A stretch of 64,000 bases of DNA. Origin: Liolophura sinensis. Its lineage: Eukaryota > Mollusca > Polyplacophora > Chitonida > Chitonidae. The position numbers and the translations under genes were made by a program. The stretch spans positions 20,377,608-20,441,607 of the forward strand of contig NC_088300.1 of assembly GCF_032854445.1 (NCBI RefSeq), read 5' to 3'. This document shows, piece by piece, positions 1 through 11,039 of this stretch; the stretch's first letter is position 1, and every line of letters starts with the position of its first letter. A model generated the notes under the pieces. The model was not told the origin of the DNA and did no database searches. It saw nothing but the letters and a program-made list of their open reading frames with translations.

Positions 1-915
1 TCACTTATTTGTAATTCAATACATCATGTGATATCACTCGATGTTGTTTTTTTTTGGACTGACACGACTATTTTATGTAAACCAAATAATCTTTCATTGT
101 ATACTCATTATCAAACACATATGAATGAAATTATTTCTCTGATGGCCATATTACTCTCCTAAGAAGACGTTTTTTCAGACGCAAAAATGTTGAAGAGCAC
201 TTCATTATTTTCACTCGCTGAAAGACACCAGGCCTTACCTAGAAACTACTCAGTCCATCAAGTGTGACTCATTATTCTGAACATAACATTTAATAAACAA
301 TCACATGAAAACAATGCAAAGGGAAGCATTGATGCCTCTTAGTCCACCAGCAGAACTCTGATTTATGCTTGCATACAATATTAGACTACAGCATAAAGAA
401 CACACCAGTTATGACTGGCAATGGGTAATCGTCAAACCTGACATCACTTTATTGACTTGAAATGTTCCTTTCCAGTTCATCATGATGACGTCACATCAAA
501 GACACTACGACGTTACAACATAAATGGATACATCGTAACGGTGTAGACGTTACGCTACAATCCATTTTCGACTAAACAATAGCTCGAGGTCTTACTTCAC
601 ACTGGCGCCACCTCACGGATTAAAAAATATGCCGTCTCCCCATTGTTCAAGAACGTAACGAGTGACATCCAGTCTCATGTCGATTTATCTCAGTTAGGAC
701 TTTAAATATACCAAAATGTTTATTGTAAGTCAGGAACATCGTTATGTGAGGTTTGCCTCTAAGTGTGTGTTTGAAAAAAAAAATACTACTTCTGCCATTT
801 TACAGAGGCTGGAGTCAAATCCGATGAAAATTTACACCCAGACAATGTGAAGAGTCATTTCGATCCTAAATTTTAACGACGTTTTTAAAAATCGTTTAAC
901 AGATTCAGAAACAAA
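1..915. other. 3' flank of the lectin gene; no gene seen
   Basis: No coding sequence, repeat or RNA gene is recognisable here. For the minus-strand lectin gene that stops at 916, this stretch must hold the 3' untranslated region. A minus-strand AATAAA (TTTATT at 448-453 on the plus strand) lies about 460 bases past the stop and is a reasonable polyadenylation signal, but it is only one hexamer in AT-rich DNA. Confidence 0.4.
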
Positions 916-3900
916 TTAACTGAGCTTCTGGTACCTTCCATCTGTCTTACCGTAACATTTTTCTCTGGAAACTGTACACCGCCCAGGTGATGTCACCTTT
1001 GTTAGTTCATCTTTGGTTAATATCAGACACGTGGGTGAGAAACCAGAACAATGTATTGCTCCAGCGCAGGTTTGTTCAGAGGTACATATGTTTTCGCAGT
1101 CGTTCACAGTTTTGACAGACTTCATGGCGAACAGATTAAAAGGAAACGGGGGCGCTGCCGATTCCTGCTGAAACACACAGCCTTCCGCTGAAGGCAGTAC
1201 AAGTAAAGGCAGGTAAAGTAAAAGCTTTTATCAAAATCTATCATATAACTTTTTGTAGCTTTTAAATCTGTATGATTATTAAAGTGCAAGAGTTTTTGTC
1301 CACTGTCCAACATTTAATACAGGTGATACAGCCGGAATGATTTGCTGATAAAGATAAACTATACTGGTATCAACCGACAAACAACAATTGGCATGAAAAG
1401 TTGAGTATTCATAAACATGACACGGATATGGAGATAGATATTGAAGCTATCTCGTATCATTGAACATTGATGTCGTAGCAGTGCATACACACCATATAAC
1501 CCTTTGTCACCGTTTACTTTGTCTTTATTTTACATTTATTTATTTATTTATTTGATTGGTGTTTTACGCTGTACTCAAGAATATTTCACTTATACAACGG
1601 CGGTCAGCATTATGGTAGGAGGAAACCCACGACCATCCGCAGGTTGCTGGCAGACCTTCCCACGTACGGTCGGAGAGGAAGCCAGCCTGAGCTGGACTTG
1701 AACTCACAGCGACTGCATTGGTGAGAGGCTCCTGGGTCATTATGCTGCGCTAACGCGCTAACCAACTGAGCCACGGAGGTCCCCTCTTTATTTTACAACG
1801 ACCGTTAATATAGTAAAGCGTGGATTTGTAACCTAATGTAATACTTTAACCCTAAGGGGATAAACATGCACACCCACAGTACTCCAATGTTTAATGCTCT
1901 TGCAAGTTTGTACAGGTAGTCCAGATCTACTACGAGACAAGTTCCTTTATATTATCGGATTGGATTTAAATAAATTATTTACTGATTTATTTATCGATGA
2001 TTGCCCGCAGGCAGTGGTCACTAGAGGGGGCTCCTCAATCGTATATATGCCATATAAACTATATACAGAAGCGTAAGAATACAATTTATCACAACTAATT
2101 AAAATGCATGTGCGCAAGGGTGGTTATGTGATGGATAGCTTGATCAGTTGTCTAACACAATATAAATGTACTGAATATAATTATACAAGCAACACGCACC
2201 TGTTCTTATCTCGCAGATGAACATATGTCTCTTTTCACATAGTTCTGGTCTCAAATAAACAGACATTAGCGTGGACAGAAAACAAGGCGACATCACGGTG
2301 GACGACGCGTACCAATCAACTGAAGCTTCTGTCTTAGAAGTACAAGAGTTTGTCCAGATGTAATCTCTCATTGGTGGATTTGTGTCGTATAGGCCAGTCC
2401 AAAAGGCATAGTCGTCTTCGCTGTAAGGGGAAAATGAGTTCTGGTATTATGATTAGTTATGTTCACAACAGACAAGAATAGCACATTAAGACATTGGCAA
2501 GTAGAATACTATATGTGGTTGTTCAGACATAAAAGTAGCATTTCTTACTTAATCCCAGGAACAAGGAGCTAATGATTTCATTAAATATATGCAATACATC
2601 TTTACCTAATATATTTTATATTTGAAATGTATCTATCATTTATAGTATTATTTAACCGCTTCTGCGACCTAATGGTTAGAGCATCCTCCTCGAAGTCTGT
2701 AGACCCCAAGATCAAACCCGAATCGAATCATAACAAAGACTTTTAAAATGGTACTCGCTGATACCTCGTTTGGCGCTCAACAGTGAGAGGTTAGAACAAG
2801 GAAACATGACTGGTTGGCCCGGTGTCTGACATATAATATGAATGAGTGGAGTGTCATGTCTTGTGTCTTCGTCATGATACTTTAGTGGCGCAAGCACTTT
2901 GGCAGCATGGCCTCGCCCTGCCACGAGAAGACACAATTTGCACACACCCAAATGACTCCTCGTCGTCATACGACTTAAGTGCGACGTTAAGCCCCAAGCG
3001 TGCATACATACGTTTATAGTATTACGTTATTCGCATTCGCAAATTGCAAATGAAAACAGAGTGCACATCTTAGTCACTAACTCTATTGAATTGTTGATGG
3101 GAAATCAAGCTTAAACTACCTATCTGTGAGCTTTCGTGAGGTTTAGAAATAAGTGCAAATCGTTTTGATGGAAATTGCATTATTATCTGATGAATATTAA
3201 ACCCATGTTATCTTGCTTACTAGAATTTTAAATTACTTATTAGCTCGCAAACTTCTGAACTAAAAGAACTATGATTCGTGAGAGCTGTTCCTTCGTCTCA
3301 TATTTATGTTATTTGATTCATCAACTGTTTATTGCCAACAATGGCCATGCGCTTAATGTCTCCGAGCTATCGAAACGCAAGCACCTAAACCCATCGGCCG
3401 CTGTTTTCTTCCTGCTTCATCAATGTACATACCAAAATACATAACTAATGCATTAAATGGATGTTTCGCAAAATACAGAGTAGGGAGATACATCCTCACC
3501 TTACTGGGGTGAACCACGGCTCCACATTCAATAGGTCTTGAATCAGGCTGTTTGTTGAGGAGGTGGTAATCTCCAGGAGAAAGCCGTTCTCCGCAATACA
3601 AGCCTCACGCGCTGCAAACCACGTGGCGCGTGCTGTGTGGAGTTTATACGTCGTGTAGTAAGTAGTCTCCTTTTGAGCACCTGCAAACAGTTGAAAAAAT
3701 AATAGAATTTACAATGTATAAATGGTACTTGGATGACTGAAAATCTTCATCATTTCACTATTGTGTAAACCATGCTATATGTATTGAAATGTATTTTTCA
3801 ATTACATATAACAAAATCAACTTTTTAAACCGGATTTTACCTAGTTCAAAGCATTTGGTTAATACCAAAACATCGGTAAATTCCGAAATAATACAGAGTT

Positions 3901-4145
3901 TTCTATGGTAGCAAAATATACACGCTTGCAACAATTGTCCTGGAGGACGCCACAACGCGTCTAAATGATATCTGTAGGCCTACCCTACCTGTATAAGCAT
4001 TTCAAAATGTCACATTTATTCTTCTCTTACAGTACACATGTAGTGTTTAAATGGCACCTTTTTCATATAACCTACCTGTATTAGAGTAACAGAAGACAAC
4101 TATCAAAACTGCAACAATTTCCATGAAAACAGATGAGCCCTCCAT
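916..4145 (-). CDS. Secreted C-type lectin-like protein with C-terminal PAN/apple-like module (4 exons)
   Basis: Exons on the minus strand are 4145-4076, 3680-3500, 2420-2200 and 1187-916. Junction phases are 1, 2 and 1; every intron begins GT and ends AG, and the frame stays open for 247 codons plus TAA. Residues 1-23 are a signal peptide (hydrophobic EIVAVLIVVFCYS). Residues ~30-156 are a C-type lectin-like domain: TWFAAREAC at 43-51 (helix start and first Cys), FWTGLYD at 90-96 (the WxGL strand), DYIW at 103-106, then LCEKRHMFICE at 144-154 with the closing cysteines. No EPN/QPD or WND calcium-sugar motif is visible, so classical Ca-dependent sugar binding is doubtful. Residues ~160-240 carry nine cysteines (161, 188, 192, 198, 204, 211, 228, 235 and others nearby) in a PAN/apple-like layout including DCENIC and C..AIHCSGF. 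It is probably exported and could be an immune recognition protein, which is inference. The start codon sits 56 bases downstream of a TATA box. Confidence 0.86.
1535..1784 (-). mobile_element. Family A tRNA-derived SINE, near full length, with 13-bp target-site duplication
   Basis: The element reads 5' to 3' on the minus strand. Its tRNA-like head holds an A-box-like TGGCTCAGTTGGT (1773-1761) and a B-box-like GAGTTCAAGTCC (1705-1694). The body contains GGATGGTCGTGGGTTTCC and TATAAGTGAAATATTCTTGAG, and the 3' end is a short (AAAT)n tail. TCTTTATTTTACA is present at both 1522-1534 and 1785-1797, a perfect target-site duplication, so both ends are well defined. It lies in the third intron of the lectin gene. 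The central block resembles conserved SINE cores known in molluscs and other invertebrates (Meta-type); that name is from memory and unverified. Confidence 0.9.
2651..3012 (+). mobile_element. Family B tRNA-derived SINE with 12-bp target-site duplication
   Basis: TTTATAGTATTA occurs at 2639-2650 and again at 3013-3024, bracketing this element exactly. The head (about 2658-2725) is tRNA-like, with an A-box-like CGACCTAATGGTTAGAGC and a B-box-like GATCAAACCC. The body contains CTTCGTCATGATAC and the 3' end has CGTCGTCATACGACTTA and GACGTTAAGCCCCAA, followed by a short CATA-type tail. The same 3' end recurs in the elements at 7352-7640 and 7653-7995, defining a second SINE family. It lies in the second intron of the lectin gene. 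Confidence 0.85.
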
Positions 4146-4193
4146 TATTATTCTGCGTTGTCCAACAGTAAGATCAAACAGAGGAGATTCCTT

Positions 4194-4201
4194 CTTTTAT
4201 A
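4194..4201 (-). promoter_or_regulatory. TATA box of the lectin gene
   Basis: The minus strand reads TATAAAAG from 4201 to 4194, a consensus TATA box. It predicts a transcription start near 4168-4170 and a 5' untranslated leader of only about 25 bases before the ATG at 4145. This supports both the chosen start and the view that no further 5' exon is needed. A TATA-driven, compact gene of this type would fit inducible or tissue-restricted expression. Confidence 0.7.
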
Positions 4202-5399
4202 CCACTATTTGTTTGCTCACAGGATACTGACACTTAAAAATATGTCCAAACCAAACCAAGAGAGTGTACATCTGCGGTACTGGTTTTGTTATACGTATAT
4301 CTAGTCGAGTGTAAGAAATCATCGATTCTGGTAAGGTTATTGAGATGAAATGAACTTTGCAAAAGTAATATGATTTACGAGAGACCTAATGAATCTTTAA
4401 TGTTACCATTTATACGGTGCTATATACCAATGAACCAAGTGATTGATCGGGTGGAATGTCTATTTGTATATCTGTTGCCAGACACCCATCATTGGTTCCC
4501 ATATTTAGTACTAGTGCTTTCGTCTCAAAGTAGTTAATTTACGTCAGCCTGTCATCTATAAGCATACTGGACCAAGGCCATACAATAGATCGAGAAAGAG
4601 ATAATCGTGGCAGACCGCTTTGTGTAAATATCACAGGTAAACACGGGAAATCATTTAATGTCTCTTAATATAGCAAAGTTTATATAACAGAGTTATGTTC
4701 CTTCCTTGGCGCGCCAGACAGTGTAAACTTTGCGGATATATTTCAACCATCGTGTACATACATAACGATCGTGTTCGTGAATAAAGATGTCACACGACGT
4801 TATGTACATGGTACTACCTCATGGGACTGCCATATTTCTATTCCTTATAAATAATTGGATAGGAAAGCCAGCCAGCTAAAATAACACGCCGTACTTGTTT
4901 TAAATATTGAAAACGTGTTTATATTTTTATGCCAAAAAGAAACATATCATTACGACCACTGAACATTTTAAGGATAGTCACTGGTCACCTGTCCTGAAAC
5001 ATACTCCTGCAGAAAACAGTTACTTGAAGCTAAAATAACTCCACAGTCTTTTTGACCCAAAGTGTTTCTTATGGCTTTAAACGATTTGCTCCAGACCTAA
5101 AAAAAATGGGAAGATATTTACATAGGCCTACCTGAGCCAAGGGTGGTTATGTATTTTTTGTTGGATGCTACTAGACACCATAGGCCTTCGTAGCACGACC
5201 ACCTGTCACATTCTGATTCAAATTCTTTAAAAATGCACGATTCCTACCTGGTTTGTGAGATAAGACAGACATCTTTTTCCTGTAGTGAAACAGGTGTTCA
5301 CCATTTCAGAAAAATGCATGTGCTACATTACAATGTCGGTGTGTTTGAGTGTAAGCACAACTGAGATACTCATGCTTAATCCAGAATTGAACCCAGGCT
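4202..5399. other. Intergenic, nothing recognised
   Basis: This is AT-rich sequence upstream of the lectin gene. No exon with matching splice phases, no tRNA-like fold and no clear repeat was found on either strand. Confidence 0.4.
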
Positions 5400-5552
5400 C
5401 TATTTATATATTTATTTGATTCATTTATTTGGTTGGTGTTTCACACCGTTCTCAAGAATATTTCATTTAAAGGACGGCGGCCAGCATTATGGTGAGAGGA
5501 AAATGGGCAGAGCCAGGGGGAAACTCAAGACCATCCGCAGGTTACTGCGACC
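5400..5552 (-). mobile_element. Family A SINE fragment (3' part)
   Basis: Read on the minus strand, this matches the 3' half of the element at 1535-1784: the core with the CCGCAGGTTACTGC segment, the CAGCATTATGG block, the CTCAAGAATATTTCA block and the A/T-rich tail. The tRNA-like head is missing, and divergence (for example AAAGGACGGCGG) indicates an old copy. Confidence 0.8.
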
Positions 5553-6306
5553 TATTACTTATTTATTTTATGTTTTACAATGAGCTCACATATACAGGTA
5601 CGTACAAGGACTGGATGCTTCGTGAGACAACGTGTATCTTTTTTTTGTATCCATCTTTTAAAAAAACTGCTTTACAATGAATGAATCTTTACTCAAGATG
5701 ATTGAGTAGAACAAAGTATTCTTATCGTGTGCATTTAAGGGAGGTAACTCTAAGCGAACCATTCTCTCTAGGTCCACAGCGTCAAACGTTTGTCCTGATT
5801 GATATATATATTTTCTTCATAAACTTCGCTAAAAGAAAATTTAGACTCTCAGAATTGTAAAAAAAGCCGCAAAATACAAAACAAAATATTTAATCAAGCA
5901 TGAGTTAGACAGCCAAGCAGAGACAAACAAGGGTAAGTAAAAGTAGAAGGGTGAGTTGTATTAAAGATTTAAGCTACAAAATGTTTCTTAGGTTCACAGT
6001 AATATATACATATACATATAGTAGCACGTGAGAGACACGGTGTTCATAACGATTTCGGAAGTCGGTGAATAATCGCAGCATGAATTCATTGCTTATCAAA
6101 TACTTATGTACATGTGCTTCTGTATTAATGAGACGCAGTCCATATTGCATAGGCCGTATTATGCAAATCTCTTAAACTATCCGAATTCATACAAATTGTA
6201 AGAGCGAAAAATTACATTATCATTACTTCTAACAGTTCTAAAGTTTTTTTTTTAATTCAAAGGCGCTTCGTTTTCTCAGAGAGCTCTCTAAATGAAGCCC
6301 TGCTGA
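5553..6306. other. Intergenic, nothing recognised
   Basis: AT-rich sequence with short open frames only. I see no coding exon or repeat family beyond simple A/T runs. Confidence 0.35.
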
Positions 6307-6565
6307 AATAATTCCACTCCAGAGTCCTCCAGTATATGATACCCTTGTCCGTGACAGTAATACTAACACGTAATAATTCCACTCCAGAGTCCTCCAGTAT
6401 ATGATACCCTTGTCCGTGACAGTAATACTAACACGTAATAATTCCACTCCAGAGTCCTCCAGTATATGATACCCTTGTCCGTGACAGTAATACTAACACG
6501 TAATAATTCCACTCCAGAGTCCTCCAGTATATGATACCCTTGTCCGTGACAGTAATACTAACACG
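6307..6565. repeat. 65-bp tandem repeat, 4 copies
   Basis: The unit begins AATAATTCCACTCCAGAGTC and is repeated at 6307, 6372, 6437 and 6502 with almost no mismatches. The near identity indicates a recent expansion or active gene conversion. Because 65 is not a multiple of three, the minus-strand open frames crossing it encode the same peptide in shifting registers; I do not regard them as genes. Confidence 0.95.
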
Positions 6566-7339
6566 AAAGGACTTCTTTTGCAAACCATGAAACGCATGTA
6601 GTTGACATGTGTAAGTAACTCGTGAACTGTCTACATGATTTTCGAATGCCATAACACCGAAATTATGTGTGTCTATTTTGAGAGAAAAGTTATCATTTGA
6701 AAGAAACGTATGCAATAAAAATTTGGGAAATTAAAATTTATCAATCCCGCACATGTGATTCTCCTTTCCTCCTTTTCAGATTCGTGAGACACTTTTTTAT
6801 TATCCCACGTCGACCTGTGGAGGGCTTGTCCTGGAAGGAAAACGATCTACATAGGTTTATCTAGAAGATTGTCCATGATTAACGGTTTCTAAAGTAATAG
6901 CAATTATCTAAAACCGTTTGAATTCCAATAAAATCGGTATTAACCGCTTCTGAGTTTAATCTTACTTTGAGCAATTTGGGATTTGTTTTTAAATACAATG
7001 ATGTCTTTTTATATTAATAGTGTCATGCAAAAGAGAAAATCTAGTCTTTTAATGATGTTAGAAAACGATCGCCGGTGTTTTAAAACAGATGTATAAGGGG
7101 ATATATCGCAAACTGATTTTCAGGCGCTTGGCAATATATATCGTACTCAGCTACACCAGCTTAAATTATCACATTTTGCAAATTATCGTCTTATCCCGCC
7201 TGTTCGACGACCAAATATACACGGAAAAATTACAGGATATATGTACCAAATGTGTCAAACCAAAAATCGTTCAAAAGAAATGCAAATTTGAAGAGCTACA
7301 TATAAGTGCTATTAAACGCTGTTTATATGAAACTTTTTA
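6566..7339. other. Intergenic, nothing recognised
   Basis: AT-rich DNA. A 91-codon plus-strand open frame (7089-7364) shows no recognisable domain and runs into the target-site duplication of the next SINE, so I do not call it a gene. Confidence 0.35.
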
Positions 7340-7351
7340 TCTATGCTATCT

Positions 7352-7640
7352 GAGTCACACCTAAGACTTTAAAAGAGGGAGTTGTGGCTTCATCGCTTGG
7401 CGTTCAGCATGGAGGGGATAGTGCAATGACTGATTGGCCCGTATCAGTATAAGGGCTCGGGCGGGGCGGCTTACTTGCCTTCGGTAAGTCGTTTCAGTGA
7501 AGCAGCACTAGATAAAAGAGCGGTGGAAATCCGTCCTGCAACAAGGAGGTACATTACATACACCCTAAGGATTCCTTCGTCGTCATATGACTGAAAAATT
7601 GTTGAGCACGACGTTAAACCCCAATCACTCACTCACTCAT
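7352..7640 (+). mobile_element. Family B SINE, 5'-truncated, with 12-bp target-site duplication
   Basis: TCTATGCTATCT is found at 7340-7351 and at 7641-7652. The element between them aligns with the body and 3' end of the following Family B copy (GGCTTCATCGCTTGGCGTT, GCAGTGGAAATCCGTCCTGC-like, CGTCGTCATATGACTG, CACGACGTTAA) and ends in (CACT)n. The tRNA-like head is absent, which is the usual signature of incomplete target-primed reverse transcription. Confidence 0.85.
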
Positions 7641-7652
7641 TCTATGCTATCT

Positions 7653-7995
7653 AAGGCGCACACCGGCCCCGATGGCCCGATCAGTTCCTAGAGCGCCCGC
7701 TTCGCGGTTATGGATCTAGCTTCAATCCTGGGTCGTGTCACGTCTAAGACCTTACAGGAGGAAGTTGCAGCTTCATCGCTTGGCGTTTAGCATTAAGGAG
7801 ATAGTGTAATGACTGTTAGATCCGTGGCAGTATAATGGTACGGGTGGGGCGGACTACTTGTCTTTGGTAAGTCGCCTCAGTGAAGAAGCAGCACCAGATA
7901 AAAGCGCAGTGGAAATCCGTCCTGCAGCAAGGAGGCACATTACATACACCCTCATGGCCGAAAAAAGTACGACGTTAACCTCAAGCACTCACGTT
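7653..7995 (+). mobile_element. Family B SINE with tRNA-like head
   Basis: It begins just after the target-site duplication of the preceding copy. The head (about 7668-7740) reads GATGGCCCGATCAGTTCC and GCTTCAATCCTGGGTCG, tRNA A-box-like and B-box-like, and the body and tail match the copy at 7352-7640 at most positions, ending CTCAAGCACTCAC. It lacks the CGTCGTCATA segment seen in its neighbours. No clear target-site duplication was found for this copy, so its ends are approximate. Confidence 0.75.
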
Positions 7996-8224
7996 ATCGT
8001 TTTACAACATGAGACACTGAATGATATTGCATTGCAACATTTCGCTTGAATTTGCATCAAAACACGTTTTAATTTGCACCAAAACACCTAGAGGTTGAAA
8101 GGTGAGCACCTTAACCACTCGACGATGCCCTTCTTCCGGTGTTTTTTTTTTTTTAATTTTTAAAATAATTTACTCATTTGATAGTTGTTTAACATCATAG
8201 TCAGGAAATATTTATTTACACGAG

Positions 8225-8345
8225 GGTGGTCAGTTCTCGGTGGCGGAAACCATGCAAAGTGACCAGTGTAAACCATCGATCTTTGGCAACGTACTGAAGA
8301 TATTCCCCACGTGTGACGTACAGATGTGCAAAACCATGCATAATG
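8225..8345 (-). mobile_element. Family C SINE core fragment
   Basis: On the minus strand this reads CATCTGTACGTCACACGTGG followed by a TTGCCAAAGATCGATGG segment, which aligns with the core of the more complete Family C element at 21826-22195. Only the core is preserved. The long open frames over this region on both strands are chance readings through it. Confidence 0.65.
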
Positions 8346-8667
8346 GTGGAAGACGATTTAAGTGGTCATTAATACACGTACTTATAAACGGTCCTGTTAG
8401 CCTTGTTGCCCGCTTATATAATGTAACTAAGGCCTCACGAAAAGAGCGGAGAATCTCACTGCTCCTCAACATGTAGTAGACAGTAACATGTGTGCCACAA
8501 TTTTGTACGAGCGTATCATTTAATCTATTTGAGACATTATTAATCATAACATACAGCAATTTCCACAACAACGTTAAACACAAAACACTAAAAATGTATA
8601 TATAGTATAGAAAATATGACGGTGTCATAAGTAAGAAATTAGGAGAGAGGCATGCAGTCAAGAGTTT

Positions 8668-8745
8668 TTATTTATTTATTTATTTATCTATTTGATTGGT
8701 GCTTATGACACACTAAAGAATATTTTATCTATATGACGGCTCAAA
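8668..8745 (-). mobile_element. Family A SINE 3'-end remnant
   Basis: A (TTTA)n stretch followed by ATTTGATTGGTGCTTATGAC, then AAGAATATTTTATCTATATGACGG, matches the last ~75 bases of Family A SINEs in minus orientation. It is strongly diverged. Confidence 0.6.
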
Positions 8746-9311
8746 ACTCAAGAGTTTTTAGTGATACCGAAAAAAAGTGCACGAAGAATGCCTAATTTAA
8801 CCAGTATATTCCAAATCGTGTACTTTGTGCTAGTTTATATGTTGACGTTAATGAAGAATATATATTTTAGTTGTGTTATATGATTGTCACTATTCGTACT
8901 CACAACGTCGCGATCTTATTAAACACGACGTTTTTGACGTAAACACAATTTCTGACGTAAACTGAAACCACCATGTTGCTCATCAGTGCTACTAAGACAA
9001 AAATGTTCGAGTTAAAATATTACTGTGGTGTAGAAATTAAAGAGAGAAGTTGTTTTGGTGAGAATATAAGACAGAATCAGTCGTCAAGTTGATTCAGGGA
9101 TGACAGCCGGTATTTAAGGCAAGAAATTCAAGTTTAAAATAGGTATTGCAGATCAAATACAAATAAAGGCATTCCAGTTGTTCAGGTAGTCATATATAGC
9201 ACTATGTACAAATGTCTTAAACATTAGTATGCTTATTTGCCCCTTAACCCCGTGCAAGCTTAGCGGAATTATATACATCAGTGACAACTATTAACGCTCT
9301 CGTTGTATTTG

Positions 9312-9446
9312 TTGCAACCTGTGGATGGTTGTGGATTTCCCCAGTGCTCTGCCCGGTTTCCTCCCACCATAATGCTGGCTTCCGTCGTATAAGTGAAATA
9401 ATGTTGTGTTCGGCGCGAAACATTAATTCGTAAATAAATAAATCAT
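9312..9446 (+). mobile_element. Family A SINE fragment (core and 3' end)
   Basis: GCAACCTGTGGATGG, then the CTCTGCCCGGTTTCCTCC and ATAATGCTGG blocks, CGTCGTATAAGTGAAATA and a terminal AAATAAATAAAT match the Family A body in plus orientation. The head is missing and the segment before the tail is diverged. Confidence 0.8.
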
Positions 9447-9772
9447 TGTACTGATTCTCGATTAATTGAACAAAGACCGAATGATACACTGGATTACTTC
9501 CCGAAGACTTTTGAGCACATTTATTTGGTTAACTCACATTAATCATGATGCTTCTGTAATGAATCATTGATACTTCTAATCGATCCTGTGGTTAAGCGGA
9601 TTGTTCATTTCCCGGCTGATTAATACACGTGTTTGTCTAGTTCGTTTATTTCTTCCTTTCGGAAATATGGAAATTTTAAATCAATGTAACTTACAGGCCC
9701 CTCAAATGTTTCACTCTACAGTTGTTAAAGCCAATGCAACAGGACAGTATTTGGTGAGGAAGACTATAGAAA

Positions 9773-9867
9773 GGTTGGTTGGTGTTTGCGATATTGGCGT
9801 GGATGACTCATTTACACCAAAACAACATGGGCGTCAAAGAAATCTGTATATTTCAGGTTATTCTGTA
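9773..9867. repeat. Dispersed repeat shared with 44296-44414
   Basis: GGTTGGTTGGTGTTTG, a GATATTGGCGTG segment, TTTACACCA, ATGGGCGTCAA, TCTGTA.ATTTC and TTATTCTGTAA occur in the same order in this copy and in the one near 44.3 kb. Spacing differs slightly. The family is unidentified; the two copies alone do not show its true ends. Confidence 0.65.
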
Positions 9868-11039
9868 ACTAAAATTACAATAAAAAAAATTAAAATCTTC
9901 CGGAGGACACAACAACCTCTGAAAGTGCCTGGGGAATTCTGATCCTGCTCTTCTCTGGAACAAGTACACCGTGCATTGCAAGGTACTTATCTTTAAGTGA
10001 GGCTTCCCACTGTTGCAGCTTGAAACAAAGCTGGCTGAATGTATTACACCTAAGTAAAAAGTGCTCCAAAGATTCTTCCGCAATGGTCACATAGACCTGT
10101 ATAGCATATAAATTTGATCTGTACAGACGTGCATGTAATGGACATATTCGGGAAAGAATTCTAAAAGCCTTACGACTTCTTAGTTAAATAAAAAACACTA
10201 CAGAGAGTGTAGTCTATCAAATATACATGGATATATCCCCCTGACTGGGTAAGGCGTAACAGATGATGTTAACAAGTTAGGTTAGAGTGTGGAATTTGCC
10301 ATGTCTGAACTTTTTTTGACTATAGCAGAGATATCTTAAAGAATCAATCTTCCGTTGGCGTATGTTCATGTACGAATCTTAGGGTGTGCTGTGGTTTCTC
10401 CTTGGGTTTTTTTTCCCGATTTTCTCTACTTTTTTATAGAAAGCTTGCCCCCGTTAGTTATTTCACATAATTTTAAATAAATACATCAAACAAACAAACA
10501 ACTGAATGAATAAATAAAGAGATCAGACGTCAGTTTTGCCAGACTACGATAGATTAGTTGTTCTAAATGGAGTATTCAGTCTGTCTTACTATTATTAGCG
10601 TCTCACTTTGTACCAACTTTTTTTTTCTTTTTTCTGTTGTTACCCCTGCATGTTCAGCTTTCGCTCACCAATATATAGACATGCATACTTCAGCTTTTTA
10701 TATATTGTGAAAGCTGCATCTCTGCTCAACCAGGTAACTTTTGGATTCATTTCACTACAAATACACATATAACTGAGTAATTGCAATTTTGGGATATATA
10801 TATAGGGTTTCCTTATGTATATTAACTTCGAGTATATAAAAGATCAACGTCCACATTACTGGCGAGTATCATTTTAGTCGCTTCATTCATAAATTTATTG
10901 TACGTGTATATAGGCCTAAGTTTGATATACGTCGCTTGGTCGTAATAAATACTAGACAAAATTTTAATTACTTACGCTGGATGATCAAACACACATTTAT
11001 TTTGTGGGAATATATACATATATATATATATATATATCA
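9868..11039. other. Intergenic; simple A/T repeats only
   Basis: There is no recognisable gene. The stretch contains short homopolymers, (AAAC)n and (AAAT)n runs near 10490 and a (TA)n microsatellite at about 11016-11037. Confidence 0.35.

Noticed and set aside
1160-1178. Alternative acceptor TGTGTTTCAG for the last lectin exon
   Set aside because: Using it puts the exon out of frame after the phase-1 donor and meets a stop after a few codons. The acceptor ending at 1188 keeps the frame and adds the EGCVF start typical of the module.
1694-1773. tRNA gene suggested by A and B boxes (likewise in the other SINE heads)
   Set aside because: The boxes belong to SINE heads; the sequence does not fold into a full cloverleaf with acceptor stem and anticodon arm, and it sits within an element with target-site duplications.
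6238-6715. Overlapping minus-strand open frames with repeated peptides
   Set aside because: They are readings of the 65-bp tandem repeat, whose length shifts frame from copy to copy.
8230-8661. 143-codon minus-strand open frame
   Set aside because: It runs through a Family C SINE core and AT-rich DNA, giving a random hydrophobic peptide.
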